From: Thunnus maccoyii
Lineage: Eukaryota; Chordata; Actinopteri; Scombriformes; Scombridae
Direction: 5' to 3'
DNA length: 64,000 bases
NCBI RefSeq assembly: GCF_910596095.1
Contig: NC_056533.1
Location: 7,103,001-7,167,000, forward strand
The position numbers and the translations under genes were made by a program. This document shows positions 1 to 15,400 of the stretch, one piece after another. The notes beneath the pieces were generated by a model. It saw nothing but the letters and a program-made list of their open reading frames with translations, was not told the DNA's origin and searched no databases. Numbering within the stretch: position 1 is the stretch's first letter; each line of letters begins with the position of its first letter.

Positions 1-1915
1 TATATCACTTCCCAATCTCAATGCTTTTCTTCCCACACTCAGACCATTAAGACATAAGCGAGACAGAAACATGGCTCTGTGTCGACCAGGCTTCTGATTG
101 GCCTTGCCTGTAATTACATTTACAGAAGATAATCACAATTTAAATTGCCATCACCATATGGGTCAGGTCAGAGAGATCGCAATTGCATATTTTCCCCAGA
201 CCTATGTAATAGCTGTTGGTAGGGGAAGACAAAAAGTTATTTTTGGACACTAATGCTGTCAAGACTGAAATCAGGACTGAGGATGAAACCCAAGAATACA
301 GATATTACTGGCTGAGATGAAACCCAAGAGCACAGATATAACTGCTTGACCATGTGCAGCTCATGTCCAGACAGCTGGATGCCAAATCTTATAACTAGTG
401 GTCAGAGTCAGACACACTTCCAGTCCAAGATAGGAGATATTCATAGACTGACTCTATGTCTTTGTAGGGACAGGACTAGTAGACCTTTGATACAGTGCTG
501 TTTCATTTCCATGCCAGAGTTAAGTTTAATGTCTATTGTATTCTATTGTACCACAATAAAATAGATAAGCTAATAAGCTTTATGTAAATATCTGTGCAGG
601 GTTTTCATATAGATTGTAATTTTGATCTAAATACTGTTGTGTCAAAAAAGGTTTACTGGGATCCAGTTCAATATGTGGCTGACACTGTTGGATGTCAGTG
701 ACTCCCTACTGTAGCAGTCTACTGTCAAATGTCAAAACTTCAGATATCATAACAACATTTCTGGAAGGGAAGCAGAGCTCCATTACAGTAAAGCCTGGGT
801 GTTCTCTGTCCAGCTCGCTCTCATATCTGCAAAGCTCTTTGGTGTTCAACGCTGCCAACACTGGACACCTCTTCTGACCTCTCCCACTGAAACACATCAT
901 TGCTTATCTTTGTAGAGCTGCACTATGTATAGACCGTCACTGAACAGATCCAGACCTAGTAGAGGAAACACAGGAGGAAGTGGAGTCCTATTTGCTACTG
1001 AAATTATAATTCAAGCTACTTCACAAAGGGGAATTTTTAATATCAACCCAAGCCGTATTTTACTACTGTCTCCTACACTGCAGCCCACTAACTGCAGTGC
1101 AGGTTATGTTTACTGTCTTGTTCTAGAAATAAGATAACATAAGGGCTATATGAACAATTATTTTTTCAGCAAATCAATCAATTGTTCCATCAACAAAATG
1201 TCACAAATAATAACAAATGTTCATCACAAGTTACCAAACCCTAAAATTTTAAATTTCTTAACTTAATGTTCTCTAAAAAAAATCTAGTTTTTAAGCTAAA
1301 ACTAGCCTACATATATTTCTTGCATCAGGAACAATAACAGCACCTACACGTTCTGTGAAAATACTTTGCAGATTTATACAATAGCTAAAGGCACAGGGCT
1401 GGGTTGCATAATAGCAAAAAGGCTTAAGTATTAAATACATAATAAAACAGCTGACATAGCAACTACAGCCAACAGTAAAATGGTACAAATGACTAGCAAA
1501 CCCAGCTAATAACAAACTGCTGCTTGCTTCAGCCCATATTTGTGTGGGTCCAGAGGCTCTTTAAGGCCAACACCTGACCACACCACACCCCTTTGAACAA
1601 TGTTCCATCTCATAAAAAACACCGGCCCTGTTGGTTTACAGTCCACAAGGACCTGATTGAAAACAGATCCCCTGTTGGCCATGCACGTGCCATTTGGCTC
1701 CAACTGATTCTCCAGAAAAGAATAAGTAATTTATTGACTTGTCAGGACAGCTCCTCTGCTGAAGGCCAACTGAATTTCCAAGCAGGGACACATAATTAAC
1801 GATTGTGAAGATAAACATATCTCCTCTAATGTCCTCTGCTCATAACTTAACTCAAGCTAGCAGGCTGTGGCTTCACTTAAAAATATCCCTATTTCCAGAT
1901 CCTCAGCCCCTTTAC
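1..1915 (-). other. Intronic sequence of mmp15 downstream of the last visible exon
   Basis: By position this is intron between the first hemopexin exon and the remaining exons off the left edge. I looked for the hemopexin continuation (tryptophan-rich blades) on the minus strand and found none. No other recognisable feature. Confidence 0.6.
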
Positions 1916-4900
1916 CTTGAAAACAAACATCTCTCCTCGGAGCACAGCAACTGTATCAAAGTTGCCTTCACAGATATTGGGTCCATAGTGATCCGGTCTG
2001 TCAGTGGTCCTGGGACGGTCGGGTTGCCGAGGGGGAGTCTGAGGTGGCCTGGGCTCCGGGCGACGGGGTATCACTGTGGGCAAGGCCTGGGTTGGGCCAC
2101 TGTCTGGTTGACCTGCAGGGAGACATAAACAGAGTGAATGACACTTATTTAACCACAATATGCATGGTGACAAGATATAGAATTAGATTAATTCATCTTT
2201 ACATGGGGTTTGTTGATAATAGCAAAACTGGTGGTGACTTTCTTATTGAAATAAAATGCAGAAAACCTACTTTTACAAAAAAAGTGTACAAATCACACAT
2301 TCATGTCGGCATTTAACACCCTGCAATGATTATACTTGCTGGATACCAAAAGGGGCATCCAAAAAATATCCAAAACATGCTACCATAGATCTGCTGAATG
2401 CCCCGCCGGTCGTCCTCAGGCAGCTGGAAGTTCTCAGTCTCCATCCATTGATAAAAGGGAGCCATGATGGCCAGGGGGTTGTTGGAGTGCTCTAAACCCA
2501 GGGCGTGGCCAAGCTCGTGGACTGCTACCAGGAAGAGGTCATTACCTGTAAAGATATGATGGAGCAAAGAGAAAAGTTAGGGGATAGACAGTTTGGACAA
2601 TATACTTCTTTTTTGAACACTTTATTTTTTGAGAGGGGTTATCTGTACAGAATGAGAAAGAAAGAATCCACGTTTCCCTCTGCAGGCAGCAGAAAGTCCT
2701 TTTTTTATCTATGCAGTGCATGGGTAAGAATGCCTCATCATTGTTCTCTCCCACTTATGATGTCAAAATAAATCTCCAAAGATCAGACCCATAAATCACA
2801 GATAGGCACGCTAATGATCGCTGATATCAATCAGCATACATGACCAATCAAGGGCTGCTGTTGTCCACTGCCACTGTGACAATTACACATTGACAAGGAA
2901 ACAACACAGCTGTGACACACTGACCACTGCATCAACTTCCTCTCTGCACAAAAGACTTCTTACAGATTTTTCTTTTTTAGAAAAGTACAAACAAAGAAAA
3001 CCTGGTTTAGAGTTGACCAACATATTCCTATAGGGGCATCTCTGATGTGGATCCAGCACAGTAGGGTACTTCCCCTCAGTAAATACCTCTTTGTTGCACT
3101 GCTCTGCTCTGGGTGAACTATGAACTTGCTAGCCATTTTGTCTGGCCTGATGGCACATGCTGATTGGTCAGATTGGTGCCAATGACATAATGCTGTTGGG
3201 AGACTGGGACTTGGTGATGTCACTGCTGTGCATGCAGAGGAAAAAGAGATGCTCCGGATGCATGTCCTTGTGCATGTCTTCATTTCCTCTTTGCAGCACA
3301 CACACACAAACAAACACACACACAGATACACACAATTCATCTCCCCCACCCCCGTCTATAATTTCAGAGTCACATGAATGTCCTCATGGCATGCTAAGCT
3401 GCAGCTAACACTCGAGGAGAGAAAACAGCAGAGGGCAAGATAGAGCGCTAGAGATAGCTGAGGAGGAAGAAAGAGAGAGTGTGTGTACTGCAAGTAGATA
3501 AAGAGACCTTTGTGAGGTAACCGTGACAACCATTCAGTTTGACAGAGAAAAGCAACGGTAAACTTCAAACGTCTTAGCGAAGTTAGAAGTTCAACCAATG
3601 CATCCAATGCTAATTCTGACTCCCCTACACACACATTTAATCATTCAAATCCTATTTCTGCTCTCTGAAGCTTTGTTCACTTGTTTACCACAATTCACAT
3701 CTCATTCATCAGCAACGAAGGAGACTCCCAGTGAGGGAAATGCACACTAAAGCAGCACCCTGACAACCAGAATGCACTCTCCAAGTTTGCTCTGCTTTTT
3801 TCCAGTGACTTACTCACATTAGTCTCATCTGATCACAAAGAACCACAAAGGTTTCTGACCTTTTAAAGCTACTGGCCGGCAGCATTTCATCCATGTCAGG
3901 TGTGTTTGAGGGATTTGTGGATGAAGTGTAAAAGCGTTTTTTTTTGTTAGAGCATCTGTGCACAGTGTGATTAATCACACTGTGCGTCACAAGGTTTACA
4001 TGAAAAAGTTTAGCCCCATGCAACTGTTATTCACTGAGAAATTTAACTGAGGTCAGAGAAAGGGAAAGCTGCAAAGAATGAAATGGGTGTGTGCTTTTAC
4101 TGTCTATCGCTGTCATATAATTTTTTTTATGTGTAGCTATTGATTCCTGGGCTAGAGTCTGGTTTTTTTTTAGAACCTTATTTATTCAGGGAAGTTTGAG
4201 CAGGAGGAAGCCTCTCTTTAGTAGGAACGCCCTGATCACATTTACACAGTTAAACATTCCCACCTAGAAGCTGCCCAGTACAACCACAGTCTGATCTGCT
4301 GCCACTGTGCAGCTCCACTGGAGCAGTTGAGGTGAAGAGCCTTGCTCAAGGGCACCTCAGTATCAATGAGGGATTGGTGGTAATGAACCGTCCAGGGATT
4401 GATACGACCACCTTCTGGTCACAAGCTTGCTTCTCTAACCTTTAAGCCATGACAGTTTGACCTCTGACCTCCATGAGAATGGAGGTCAGAGGTCAGTGCT
4501 GATTCTCTTTCATGGTCAAGGATATTTCAGCAGGGCAGAAGTGAAGCTTACTGGGGTTTGAACACGGTTCTTCAAGTTGAGGGACGGCCTTTCTTCTTAC
4601 TTTATGCAATTCTTTTGTTTAATGTAAGATTAAGGTACAATCTATACTTTACTTTTTTAGGGCTAAAACAATTATTTGATTAGTTGATTGACAGAAAATG
4701 TATTAACAACAATTTTGATACTTTAAGCAGGTGATCAGGCAAAAGTGCTAATTTTCATCACCCTGGCCTCTGAGAGGTTGTAATTGACATTTTTCACAAT
4801 TTTTTCTGGCATTTTATAGGAAAAATGATTAATCTTTTAATTGGAAAAATAATAGACAAATGTATCAATAATGAAAATTACTGCCTGTTCATTCAGGCTA

Positions 4901-7900
4901 CAAGTAAATGAACAATGGTAGTTCTGTAAGAACTATTCTGCAATAAACAGGACCGTAAACATTTCATTAAAAATCTATAATGGACTTTTCCTTATTTCAT
5001 TTATATAATTAAAAAAGGCATTCTTTAGCATATTCTGTGCTTTCCCTCCACCAGCTGCTGGATCAGTCTCCATAGGTTTACTTGCCTTAAAAGAAGACAA
5101 ATTTCAAATTTTTCCCAACAGCGCAGAGCATTTAAGCAACTGTACAACTAAGAGCAGCAAAAATGCAGGACTTAAATGAAGGCTACATCTGTGAAAAGTT
5201 AGACTAGTTAGACATGTGTCAAACTAAAGCCAGACAAGATTGTAATTTGGTTGCACTTTGCTTTTAAGCAGTGTAAGTAGCGTGGTGCAACAAAGGGACC
5301 AGTCTACAGATCTCCCCGAGTGGAACACACTCCCACTTACTGTGGCATTCCACTGTCCCTGTGATCTGTCCTGCAGCACATCCCACACACAGCTGATCAC
5401 ACAGATACAGACACACACACACACACAAAGCTCAGCTGTCTGTGTCTGCTGTGTGTATGTAGATAACAGGGCAGGAAAGCCCATTGTCATAAAAAAGCCC
5501 TCTGGTCAGTGGGGTGGATTGGTGCACAGCGAGAAGAGGAACTATGAGGAGTCTTAAAAAAGAAGATCTCTTCTTAATCCTGTCTTCTGCACATTGTTAG
5601 TTTAGTGCTAGAGATTGGGGTTAAAAGCTGTAATTGGGCTCAGGGTTTTAATTAGAAGGAAGCCCTCAAATGTGTGTATGCTTGTGTGTGTGTCCAGTGC
5701 AGCATGTATGCACCATGGTGTAAGTACACTGATCACAGAGTCCATAGATTAGTGTGTCAGTACAAGGTCTTAGCTGTGTAATAGTGAGTACATTTTAGAA
5801 CCATAAGGAGAAGCAGTTGGGGTAAAAACTGTGTGATGTCACAAAGTGTCGACTTTGAACTTTTACAGAGGTAAGTGGAGTGGTGGAGCCATGCCAACTC
5901 TGGTTAGGTGTGTACTAAAGCGATGGGGACAGCTGTTTGCAATCTGTTATATAGATCAATTAAAACCTCAACAACATGACATAACTTCAGTGCTGCCAAC
6001 TGCTCATCAGCTGAACATTCACAGAAACAATCAAGGACTTTATATAGACTCAAAGCTCCATTTCCACCTGAAAAACGAGCAACGGACTCCCTCTCGACAT
6101 CTGAGCCGTCTGTGTGGCTGCACACACGTAAACACAGACACACCAACTCAACTTGTGCTGCAAAACATCCACCCATCTGAAGCCACAATAGACTCTGAAC
6201 TTGTTTAAAAAGATCTAAAAAACCCTCTCCTAGGAAGGTGTTAGCTTTAGATTATTGTGCTCGCAACATAGCTTTCTTCCCTGTTCCCTGTTGATTTCCG
6301 TTATGTTTCTAAATGGCATTTAGTTGCCTCTCATAAAAATTACGTCTGTCTCTAAAACACACAATGAAGTACACATTCCAAATTATACCAGCAACAACAA
6401 TCCCCTTCCTACCTTGTAAATTCTGGTTTCCTATGGTCCACGGTTCATCTGAGTCAAAGTGTGTGTCCCCACCCATTCCAGGTCCAGGGAAGTAGGCATG
6501 GGCTAGGAACCCCCCCTCCCCATCAAAAGGAGAGCTGTCTCCATGAAAACCCGAGGCAAAGAAGATCATGATGTCAGGCTCCTTGCGGCGTCCATATTTG
6601 ATCTCCTGGTAGGGGATTTCGTCAAAGGTCAATGGGGTGACACTCTCCCAGACTTTAAAGGCCCGCCGGATGGCCTCGTATGAATTATACTCTCCAATCT
6701 TAGGCGTGTAGTTCTGGATACTATGGGAACAAAAAGAACAATAGTTATAAAATGTGTAAGCAATTCAAAGTCTTAAAGAAGATAACAGCAGTTATATCTT
6801 AGTTCCAAAATTGTTTTGGGTTGAGCCAAATTGACACGTTTATCAGACCAGAGCCGAGCATGTATATCAAGTTTTGTACATAATATGAGTATTTAGAATT
6901 AATTCAGGTCACAACATGATGTTTTAAAGTAGCCACAAACAACAAAATAACACTCAGTCCATTGGTGGCACACTCGATTTCTTTTTTATCACCTGTACGT
7001 GAGGTGGCCTTTGTTCCATTTATGTCCGGTTAGGGCGTAGCGTTTCCGCCGCACGTTGGTTTTGATCTGGCCTCCAAACTTGTCAGGCACACCGCAGCGG
7101 GGTCTCCTCATGGCTCTGCAGGAATTGAAAGAGGAAGTGGGATGAGTGCGTGTTGCAAGGAAGGAATACCCACGAGAAGAGATGAAGGAAAGCATGACGA
7201 TAAAAACTCCTACTTTCTCCTCTTGATGTTGTTGTGTACTTTTTTTTGTTCTTTAACTTAAAGAATACCCGTGAGCCGCCTAGTGCAGCCAGGCTACTGA
7301 GCATCTTCACAGGAGCAACATGCCTTGCTCAATGACAGTTGAACTAATCCTCATCCTTTCTCTGAGGTGTAAGTCTAAACGTATAGAAATGTCAAACTTA
7401 AATCTTGCTCACGTGATGGTTTGTGAGTCCATCTGTCCAGTGACCTCCAGGCCGTAGAACCGCTGCATGTCACTGACGGCATTGGACAGGATCTGAGCTG
7501 ATCGCATGGTTGACATCTGTCTGTTGGCCTGGGGCAGGTAACCGTACATCCTCAGCCATGACTGGACACACATAGGAGGAAAAACATAAAGGAAGATGAA
7601 TGAAGAACAAGTAGCATATGTTTGCACAATGTGAAATGAAGGAGTATAGTAAGTGTACAGTAGGAAAACAAAGCTCATTAGGTTAATTGAAGTACGAAAT
7701 GAAAATTTACGATAAAAGCCTTTAATCAAAGCCGGCAAACGAGAACATTTTGATATAATCAAGAAGCAAATTATGACAGAAACAGATATTTTATGAGCAT
7801 ACAGGCAAAATTGTGCTGTGTACATCAGATAACAATGAACTGAAGCCAATAAACTGACATGACAGAGATACTCATATTTATTATTTGATCTTGAAGAAGA

Positions 7901-10214
7901 GGAATGTTACATCTGCTGTTTTACAGAAATGTTTTGTTTTCAAGAAAAGAAAGAAACTATATTATAAGATAATCATTTGTTTTGTGGGGGTTTTTTGTAT
8001 TATTTTATTTTGCAGAATACAGGCACATGTTACAGGTCCAGACATCAACCCATTTTCTCTACCAGCTCATCAAAGTTGGGACAGGACACACACCAGACAG
8101 GTTGGCAGTCTCTCAAAGGGGTTAAACATGACGTTTTTGCACTGGATGAATTCTCATGCTTAAAATTAATTATTATAAATACAGACACATTAAATTTCTA
8201 TTAGAGGAAATGTATACTACCGCTGCTTTGGGTTGCATGTAATGTTTTGTACATACAGTGAAAGGGAGGAGATCAGTACACTGTCAGGCCAGCTGTATCT
8301 GACTGTATCTGTGGGAGTGTGTAACAGGGAGGGCTGGTGGGGGTGGAGGTTAATGACAGACTTGAGGGAGAAAACGTGATACTTGACCCAATCACAGATG
8401 ACGCAAAGTCTATCCCACCTGTTATATAGAAACCTAATATCACATGCACACACGCGCACACACACACAGGCACGCTTACATAGTGGGTTGTCTGAGATAC
8501 TGGATATGCCTACACATGGATACACTCCCTATGGTGGTGCAGGGAATGTAAAAAGTGTGTGTGTGTGTGTGTGTGTGTGCATATAAGCGTGTCAGCGTCT
8601 GTGTGTGCAGCAGTTTACGCCCATCTTTCACAATGTAAAATACTTCTGATAAAGCTCTGTATTTACTCAACCACTCCTTTTAAAACCATGAAAACAAACC
8701 CAGCTCTCTCTGTCTTTTCTCTCCCCCAAACGTACATTCTATAAATATGAAACACTGTATATTATAAGAGCTGTAGTCACATATCTGTATGTGCTGCCCA
8801 CAAAATTGGTTAAGTGTAGCCGGTAACCCGCCCCCACAATGTCCCCACAGCCCAATGAAAACAAATTGCAAAGCCGTGATTTACTCTGTTGACACTCCTG
8901 CCTGGGCGTCCTGCACTTGCTACAGAACTGTAAAATGACTGCATGTAACAAAAAGGTCAGATATGTGGACCTCCTCTGATGAGAGGAGTTATTATAAGGA
9001 CGGCAACTGGCGATCATCATCGTTTAATCTGTTGATTATTTTCTCAATTAATCTATTAGTTGTTTGGTCTGTAAAATTGAGATGATGATGTCTTCAAATG
9101 TTCTGACCGACAGTCCACAACACAAAGATATTCAGTTTACTGTCATAGAGGACAGAAGAAACCAGAGAATATTCACATTTAAGAGGCTGGGATCAGAGAA
9201 TTCCAGCTTCTCTGACTTTTTTTTCTTAAAAAATGACTCAAAACAATGAATCAATTATCAAAATATTATCAGCACCGAGCAACAGACATTAAAATAAAAG
9301 AACAGTTGGTCATATCAAACTTTAAAGTAAACTTTAACTCGGTGAACTCTTTGCTTCCCCACACTTCCTGACTGACAAAAAAAACTATATTCTGCCTGTG
9401 TGTCCTTCTTCCACCATTAGGCCAATCCTGACAGAGCTGCTGTGATTAATTATGAAGCGAACGCACAATGCCTGATCGATCAATCACTGTCTATCGCTGA
9501 GCTGAGTCTGACAGATCCTGATGGCACCTCATCATTTAGTAGATGACTACTGTCACCCATTAAATGTATGGCCTTTGTTGTGTGAATTAGTGCCTCTGCT
9601 CTTTTCCCCTGAAGGTTAAAAGTTTATATCCTAAAAATGCGTTGACAGCAGTAAAACGCTGCAGGAAAAATCAAGCTGTTCTATATGTTCATTAGCCAAA
9701 ATATGTTTGTTACATGTTACATATTCATAAAAATATTTTTTTTAAAATATAGTGATATTTATGCAGAGTGATTCAGAGTGATAGTACGTGCACGTCAAAG
9801 GTGCAGTGCAGTGAGTCACACCTGAGGCCTCGTGTCTTTATCGTCTATCCACTGGCCATCAGGAGGTCAAGGATAAAGAGCAGAAGTTTTGGAGCCTGCA
9901 GGCTGTGGAGCACTTGGCCTGAGGAGCTCAAACCTTTAAAACCTGTTTCACCTCTGTGTCACTACCCCAAACACATTTGTACAGAAAAGCTGCTTCAGTA
10001 AGAGGTGAGGTTATTAGGTCTTTTGTTCCAGCACTTTTTTTCTATTTTTTCTATCATTTCTATTGTTATTTACACCTTTTATTTTATTTTGTATAGAACT
10101 GCAAAAAGAAGAATACCACTCAATGCTGTTTTCTTTCATTATTTCCTTTCTCTTTCTTATCTTCTGTTTCTGGCAGTGGTTGCACTGGCTGTAGCAGTTT
10201 TGTGTGTATCTGTA

Positions 10215-10253
<39 letters not shown>

Positions 10254-11324
10254 GAGCAGGAAGAGGCAGAGTGAAGGCTGAACTGGACATGACCCTGACC
10301 CACCTCTGCCTTTAGATAAGGAGGCTTCAAACACGTTGACACACAATCAAATACACACACACACTCAAGCACAAATATGCACTTCCTGAAACTATCTTAA
10401 CTTTGTCCTATTCTCTCCCTCTGTTGCACGCACACACACACACGCACACACACACACAAAAACACAGTTGAGGAACAGATGGCAGTGTTCACAAAACACT
10501 CCTTTCATCTCTTTCAAGTGACTTCAGCTTACATTGGCTTCACTGTTACACAATACCGTAACTGCTGCTTTACTGAGGAGTTTTAAAAGCATCGATGTGA
10601 TTTCCTTAGAACGACCGCCTCTGCATTCAACTGTTCTGTCAAAAACTGAAATGCAAATCATAATAAGTTAGTTTCCACTCGATGGGTTGAAGAAAATCAA
10701 TTTCCTTAAATGACAAAAAAACATGTTCACAAGAGACAACAAATCTTTCAAGAACTGATTAGTGATGGGCAGTATTGATTTTCCTCTCATGTCGGCTAAT
10801 GTTGCTCATATTTCATACTGTCTGGAGATAAAAAAACAAAGAAATGCTACTAATGGTCATCTAACCACAACACTGACACTGTGGGTATCTACAATTACAA
10901 TTCATATCTGAATTTCAATAATAATAAAAAAAAAAGCTATTATTATGTGCAATCTCCAACATACATCTCCTCACATTCCAGCCATTTCCTCACTAGTCGT
11001 TGCTGCGGTGATGGGACTTTATGAAAAAGGGAAATGCCTTCCTGTCTGTTGATGTTTGTATCTTTGTGTGGTCTATGGGTGTGTGTATCTTAAAAACTCT
11101 TTCTCTGTCCCATCCCAGCAAGTATTTACAGCAGGCTGTAGTTGGGTACAAGGACAGAGCTGCAGTGCTGTTTGGAAGATCTATGGAGGCATATGAACCC
11201 CTGCCACCCCTCACCCCCCATCCTCTAAAATGGTAAAGTGCTTCAGTCTGGCCGCTCACCTTCCCTCATCAGCTGGGCTGAATACAAAATAAGTCTTAGA
11301 CAACAGGAGGAATAGGGGAAGGCT

Positions 11325-11367
<43 letters not shown>

Positions 11368-12389
11368 GTGTACGCTAGACCTCTTCTATTAAATGGTCTT
11401 TCAGAGAGTCCTTGAGCTTACCTGCCAAAACCAGACCCAGCAATATACAAGGAGTTGTAAAACCTGCCAGGAGTGTGAGTGTGAGTGTGTGTGTGTGTGT
11501 GTGACTCCACCACAATGTCAGCCAAGATACTAACAGAGCTTTTATTCCGAGGCTTGGTCTGCTGCCATCTCTTACCCCCCCCCCCCCCGCCCCCTTAAAG
11601 TCCTACCAAGAGGATGGATGAGTAAATGGAGGAGCGAGAGAGCAAGAGAGACGGACAGAGAGGAGGAAGGGAAGAATTTAATTTCTTCAATTTGAACATT
11701 TTATAACGTATACGGTGAGGTTAGAGTCAAAAAGATTAGAAGTGTCTCTTTTTTTTTTTTTTTTTTTTTGCATGTGAGACAATAATCCACACACATGATA
11801 GCCAATCACAGGGGAGCAAGGGGGGAAGCGGCTGGAATGTGAAGAGACGGCACGTTGCAGATTACATGGATACAAAGAGGATATGGATTGAGGAAGTTGT
11901 CTAGTTATGTGCTGCAATAAGCCACTTATTATCCCACCCCTCACCACTTTTACTCCGCTTTAGCCACAAGTAGCTGTTGCGGACTCTTTGCTTTGTCCCC
12001 GCACAACCTGTCTCTTATCGTGTCCGTGTGTCTTTCTGCGCTCTCTCATCCTCTTTTGCTCATATTCGCAAGTTTTTTTCTCACAAGCTCTCACAGCTCC
12101 CTCTCTCTAGACAAGAGGGTCCATTGTATTTCCTAAGATGCCTCCGAGTCCCAGGCCCAGCATGCCTGTGTGTACAGTGTGTGTGTGTGTGTGTCCCAGT
12201 TAGAGAACAGCTGTCACATTCAGCCATCACATGCTGCACAGCTGAGGCTGGCCGCTACCGTCCCCGTCAACTTTCTCTCGCCATCTTTGTCTTTTCTTTC
12301 CATCTCTCATATATAACTCCATCATATTTTTTTCTTCTGGTGGTTGCTGTGACATTTCTCTTTTTCAATCTAAATCTCTCAGATTCTTG

Positions 12390-12427
<38 letters not shown>

Positions 12428-15400
12428 AGATAATCCCTCTCTTTCCCCTCATTCTTCTAACCTCCCACTTCATCATTTTTGTCCAGACAGAGTAGGAGTT
12501 GAAGTCTCAGAGTTGTCTCAGCCAAGTCAAACTCTACAGTAGATGTATTTAATGTAGTTCCAACACTTTATGGATTTGTTTAACAGATGCATGGTCCTTT
12601 GATATGTTGATTTTGTTGATCAAGACTCACTCTGTCTTCCTCTGCCTGTCCTCCACCTTCAAGAAATAGACTTTATGTGCTATTTTCTGCTCACACATGA
12701 ATGTTTCTTCAATCCCTGTTCAGACTGTGCAATGTGCTTTTTGAAAAACGTCATCATCCACACAGATATGACCGACTGTGACTTCATAAAAGCAGCGTTT
12801 CATTCCCCTGTCATTAAGTTTAGTTGTTAGTTAAGACAGATCAGTGGGCCAATCGACAATCAGGCAGCATGACTAGTCATCAAGTAACACTTAGAGTCTC
12901 ATTTTAATCTAACGGATATGAGATATTTTAACATAAGCTAACAATGCATACACTTCCTATCTGTCCTGCCAGTTCACATTAAAATCATATGAACTAGTCA
13001 GATGGAGAGCTACAGGCAGACAGGTGCTCGTTATAATTTCCTCCAAGGCAACACAACAACATCAGCATGGAACAAGCATCCTGACCACTGACATTAAAAT
13101 TTATAGGCCTAAGTGCATATACTCATAAGCATGTAATGAAAAATAAGTGACCAGACGGCCTGAAAAATTCGGGATAGCTCGAATCATGAACAGTTGTCCC
13201 GAATCCCGAACCCTGTCCTGTTTCTCACCGAAATTAGACTAAACCAAAGTTTTGCTTAGCGTAGCAGCAGGCAGCCACAGAGGAGTGATCTGAGATGTGT
13301 GTCATGCAGACAGATGTGATAGGCACCGCACTGATGAAATGGATAAAACAAAATGGATTTTATGTCACTATTTACACACTGTTCCAGACAACACAGTCAC
13401 TGTGTTTCTTTTTCTTAATGACAGACAGTTGACTCCATGAACAAAAATGATACATTTTAGCGTCGAGTTTTGATTTTCATAAGTTTTATTGTTCATTAAC
13501 ACGATTCACAAATGGATTGTGGCCGCTGCAGCACCATGAATTGCACATCATTTGCAGCGACATTCCCATAAAGTTTGCAGCTGAGTGCAATTTGCCCTTG
13601 TTTTGCATCTGTTTGAGTGAGTGGAGCAGTTTACAGTGTTTCAGACTTTTCTCCATATTTCTCTATATATCTCCACAAAACCTCAAATTGCATGTATTTA
13701 ATTAACAGAGATATGCACACACACACACAGCTCTCCACAATCACAAACCAACTTTCATGTATTTTGCTTCTGTTAGTTCTCTAGTATTTCACATCTCTAA
13801 CATTATCTACTGAAAAGGCAAATGTCAAAATACAGCGATGAATGTGACTCAGGCAGGTCTGAAGAGTGTTAAATTAATGTCTGAATCTTACAATAATCTT
13901 ACAATAACGTTGTTTCAGTGTCAGTGAATGTATCAAGGATTTCGAGGAAACATCAGTACTGATGTTCTGTTAGTTGCCCACAGCTGGCTGTGTGTCACAG
14001 CTGGCTGCAGCATCACACAGTAGCTGAAACGATAAGTGCGTCTCCAAACTGAGAAAGAGGCTGTGTGCATTTACACACGCAGCACAGCAGCACAGCAGCA
14101 CAGCAGCGGTAACTTCATTAACACTGGATCTGTCAGGATCTGACGGTCATTAATGTTCTGTGTTGTGCTACACATCCACACAGATCAGCTGTTACACACA
14201 GATTCCAGGTTTATACAGTGGGATTGTTTGTAATAAAGTAGCCTTTATGGATGAATCCTGAGCTCCATCAGTGCTGTCAGGACATTTTTATTTTTACGTA
14301 GCCTAAGCTAAGCCTACCATCCCATACCTACATGATCCCGCCCCCAATATCTGACTGAAGATTCCCCCCTTGATATCATTCAATATCAATTCAATGTCAT
14401 TCAAGCCGCACAAGGTTGATTTGAAGAAAGAGAGATAGAGAGCGAGATTGCTTCAGTTACCACCAACCCTCTGAAGATGCTAATAATTTCACTCTAACTG
14501 TGTGTGGCTATTAGCGCTGGTCTCTGTGAATTAGACTGTTTTTGCAATGAGGCTCATTTGCTATTCGCACCAAACATAGCATGCTCCTTTGCAAATAGCA
14601 AAGAAGCATCGAGATGCTATTTGCTTGGCAGTGTAGTTTGTGGTGCACTTCACCCTTTGCGGGAGCTTTGTGAATTACACGGTTTATTTTTGTCTAATTT
14701 GTGCAGGTTTAGCAGCCACAATAGCTGCGCAATCCTTTTGTGAATCCACCCCTGACTGTAATGTACTGTAGACCACACCCACTATGGTCACATGACCACA
14801 CCCACCCATCCCAACTCCCCTGTCCTGAATTTTACCCATTCTCACCTGGTCACCTCAGTGAAAACTGATGCAGCTTCTAAATAAAAGCAGTCCTACAACT
14901 ATCACACTGTTTCAATCATTTCACTTTTAATGATCGTCTACTTGTTATAATGAAACACTCATGCACTTTAAAATGACAGGTTTTCAAGAGGACAGTCCCT
15001 TGCGCCTGTCAAAACGCTTTGTAATATGTTGATGTTATTAAGTAAATAGCTCTCCAGTAAAATAAACACAGAGGGAGACAAAAAATATTTCTTGAAAATC
15101 ATGGACATTCATTTCTTTGCAACAACATCTTAGATTTTCACCAGAACATCCTGTTAGGGAAGCTGTCAAGCCTTTCTTCTCCAGTCAGTTGTGCAGCCCA
15201 AATTTACTTCTGCTTGAACAGTAACCATCAATAAAGTAGGACAGCATTGTGTCCAAGGTGCACAGAAGCACTATATTTTTCGGAGAGATCCTTGTGTAGA
15301 GCATTCATGTATACACACTAAATGTGACGCTGTCTGTATTTCCGCTCGTTGACTCTGCAGGAAGTGAAGACTGCAGAAGTAGTGATTGAGAGTTTATAAC

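Larger units (their letters stand above)
2546..6412 (-). other. Intron 4 of mmp15, 3.9 kb, with SINE and MITE relics
   Basis: Intron between the catalytic-domain exon (6720-6413) and the zinc-site exon (2545-2384). It contains an inverted tRNA-derived SINE (about 4155-4455) and a MITE relic (about 4655-4880). The other stretches show short CA-rich tracts and nothing I recognise. Confidence 0.7.

Noticed and set aside
1506..1703. Minus ORF near the left edge as a further mmp15 hemopexin exon
   Set aside because: No hemopexin blade signature or splice phase matching the previous exon end.
10014..10372. Minus ORFs with poly(Thr-His) translations around microsatellites (also 8476, 11977, 18909, 36155)
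   Set aside because: These are translations of GT/CA or CT repeats, not proteins.
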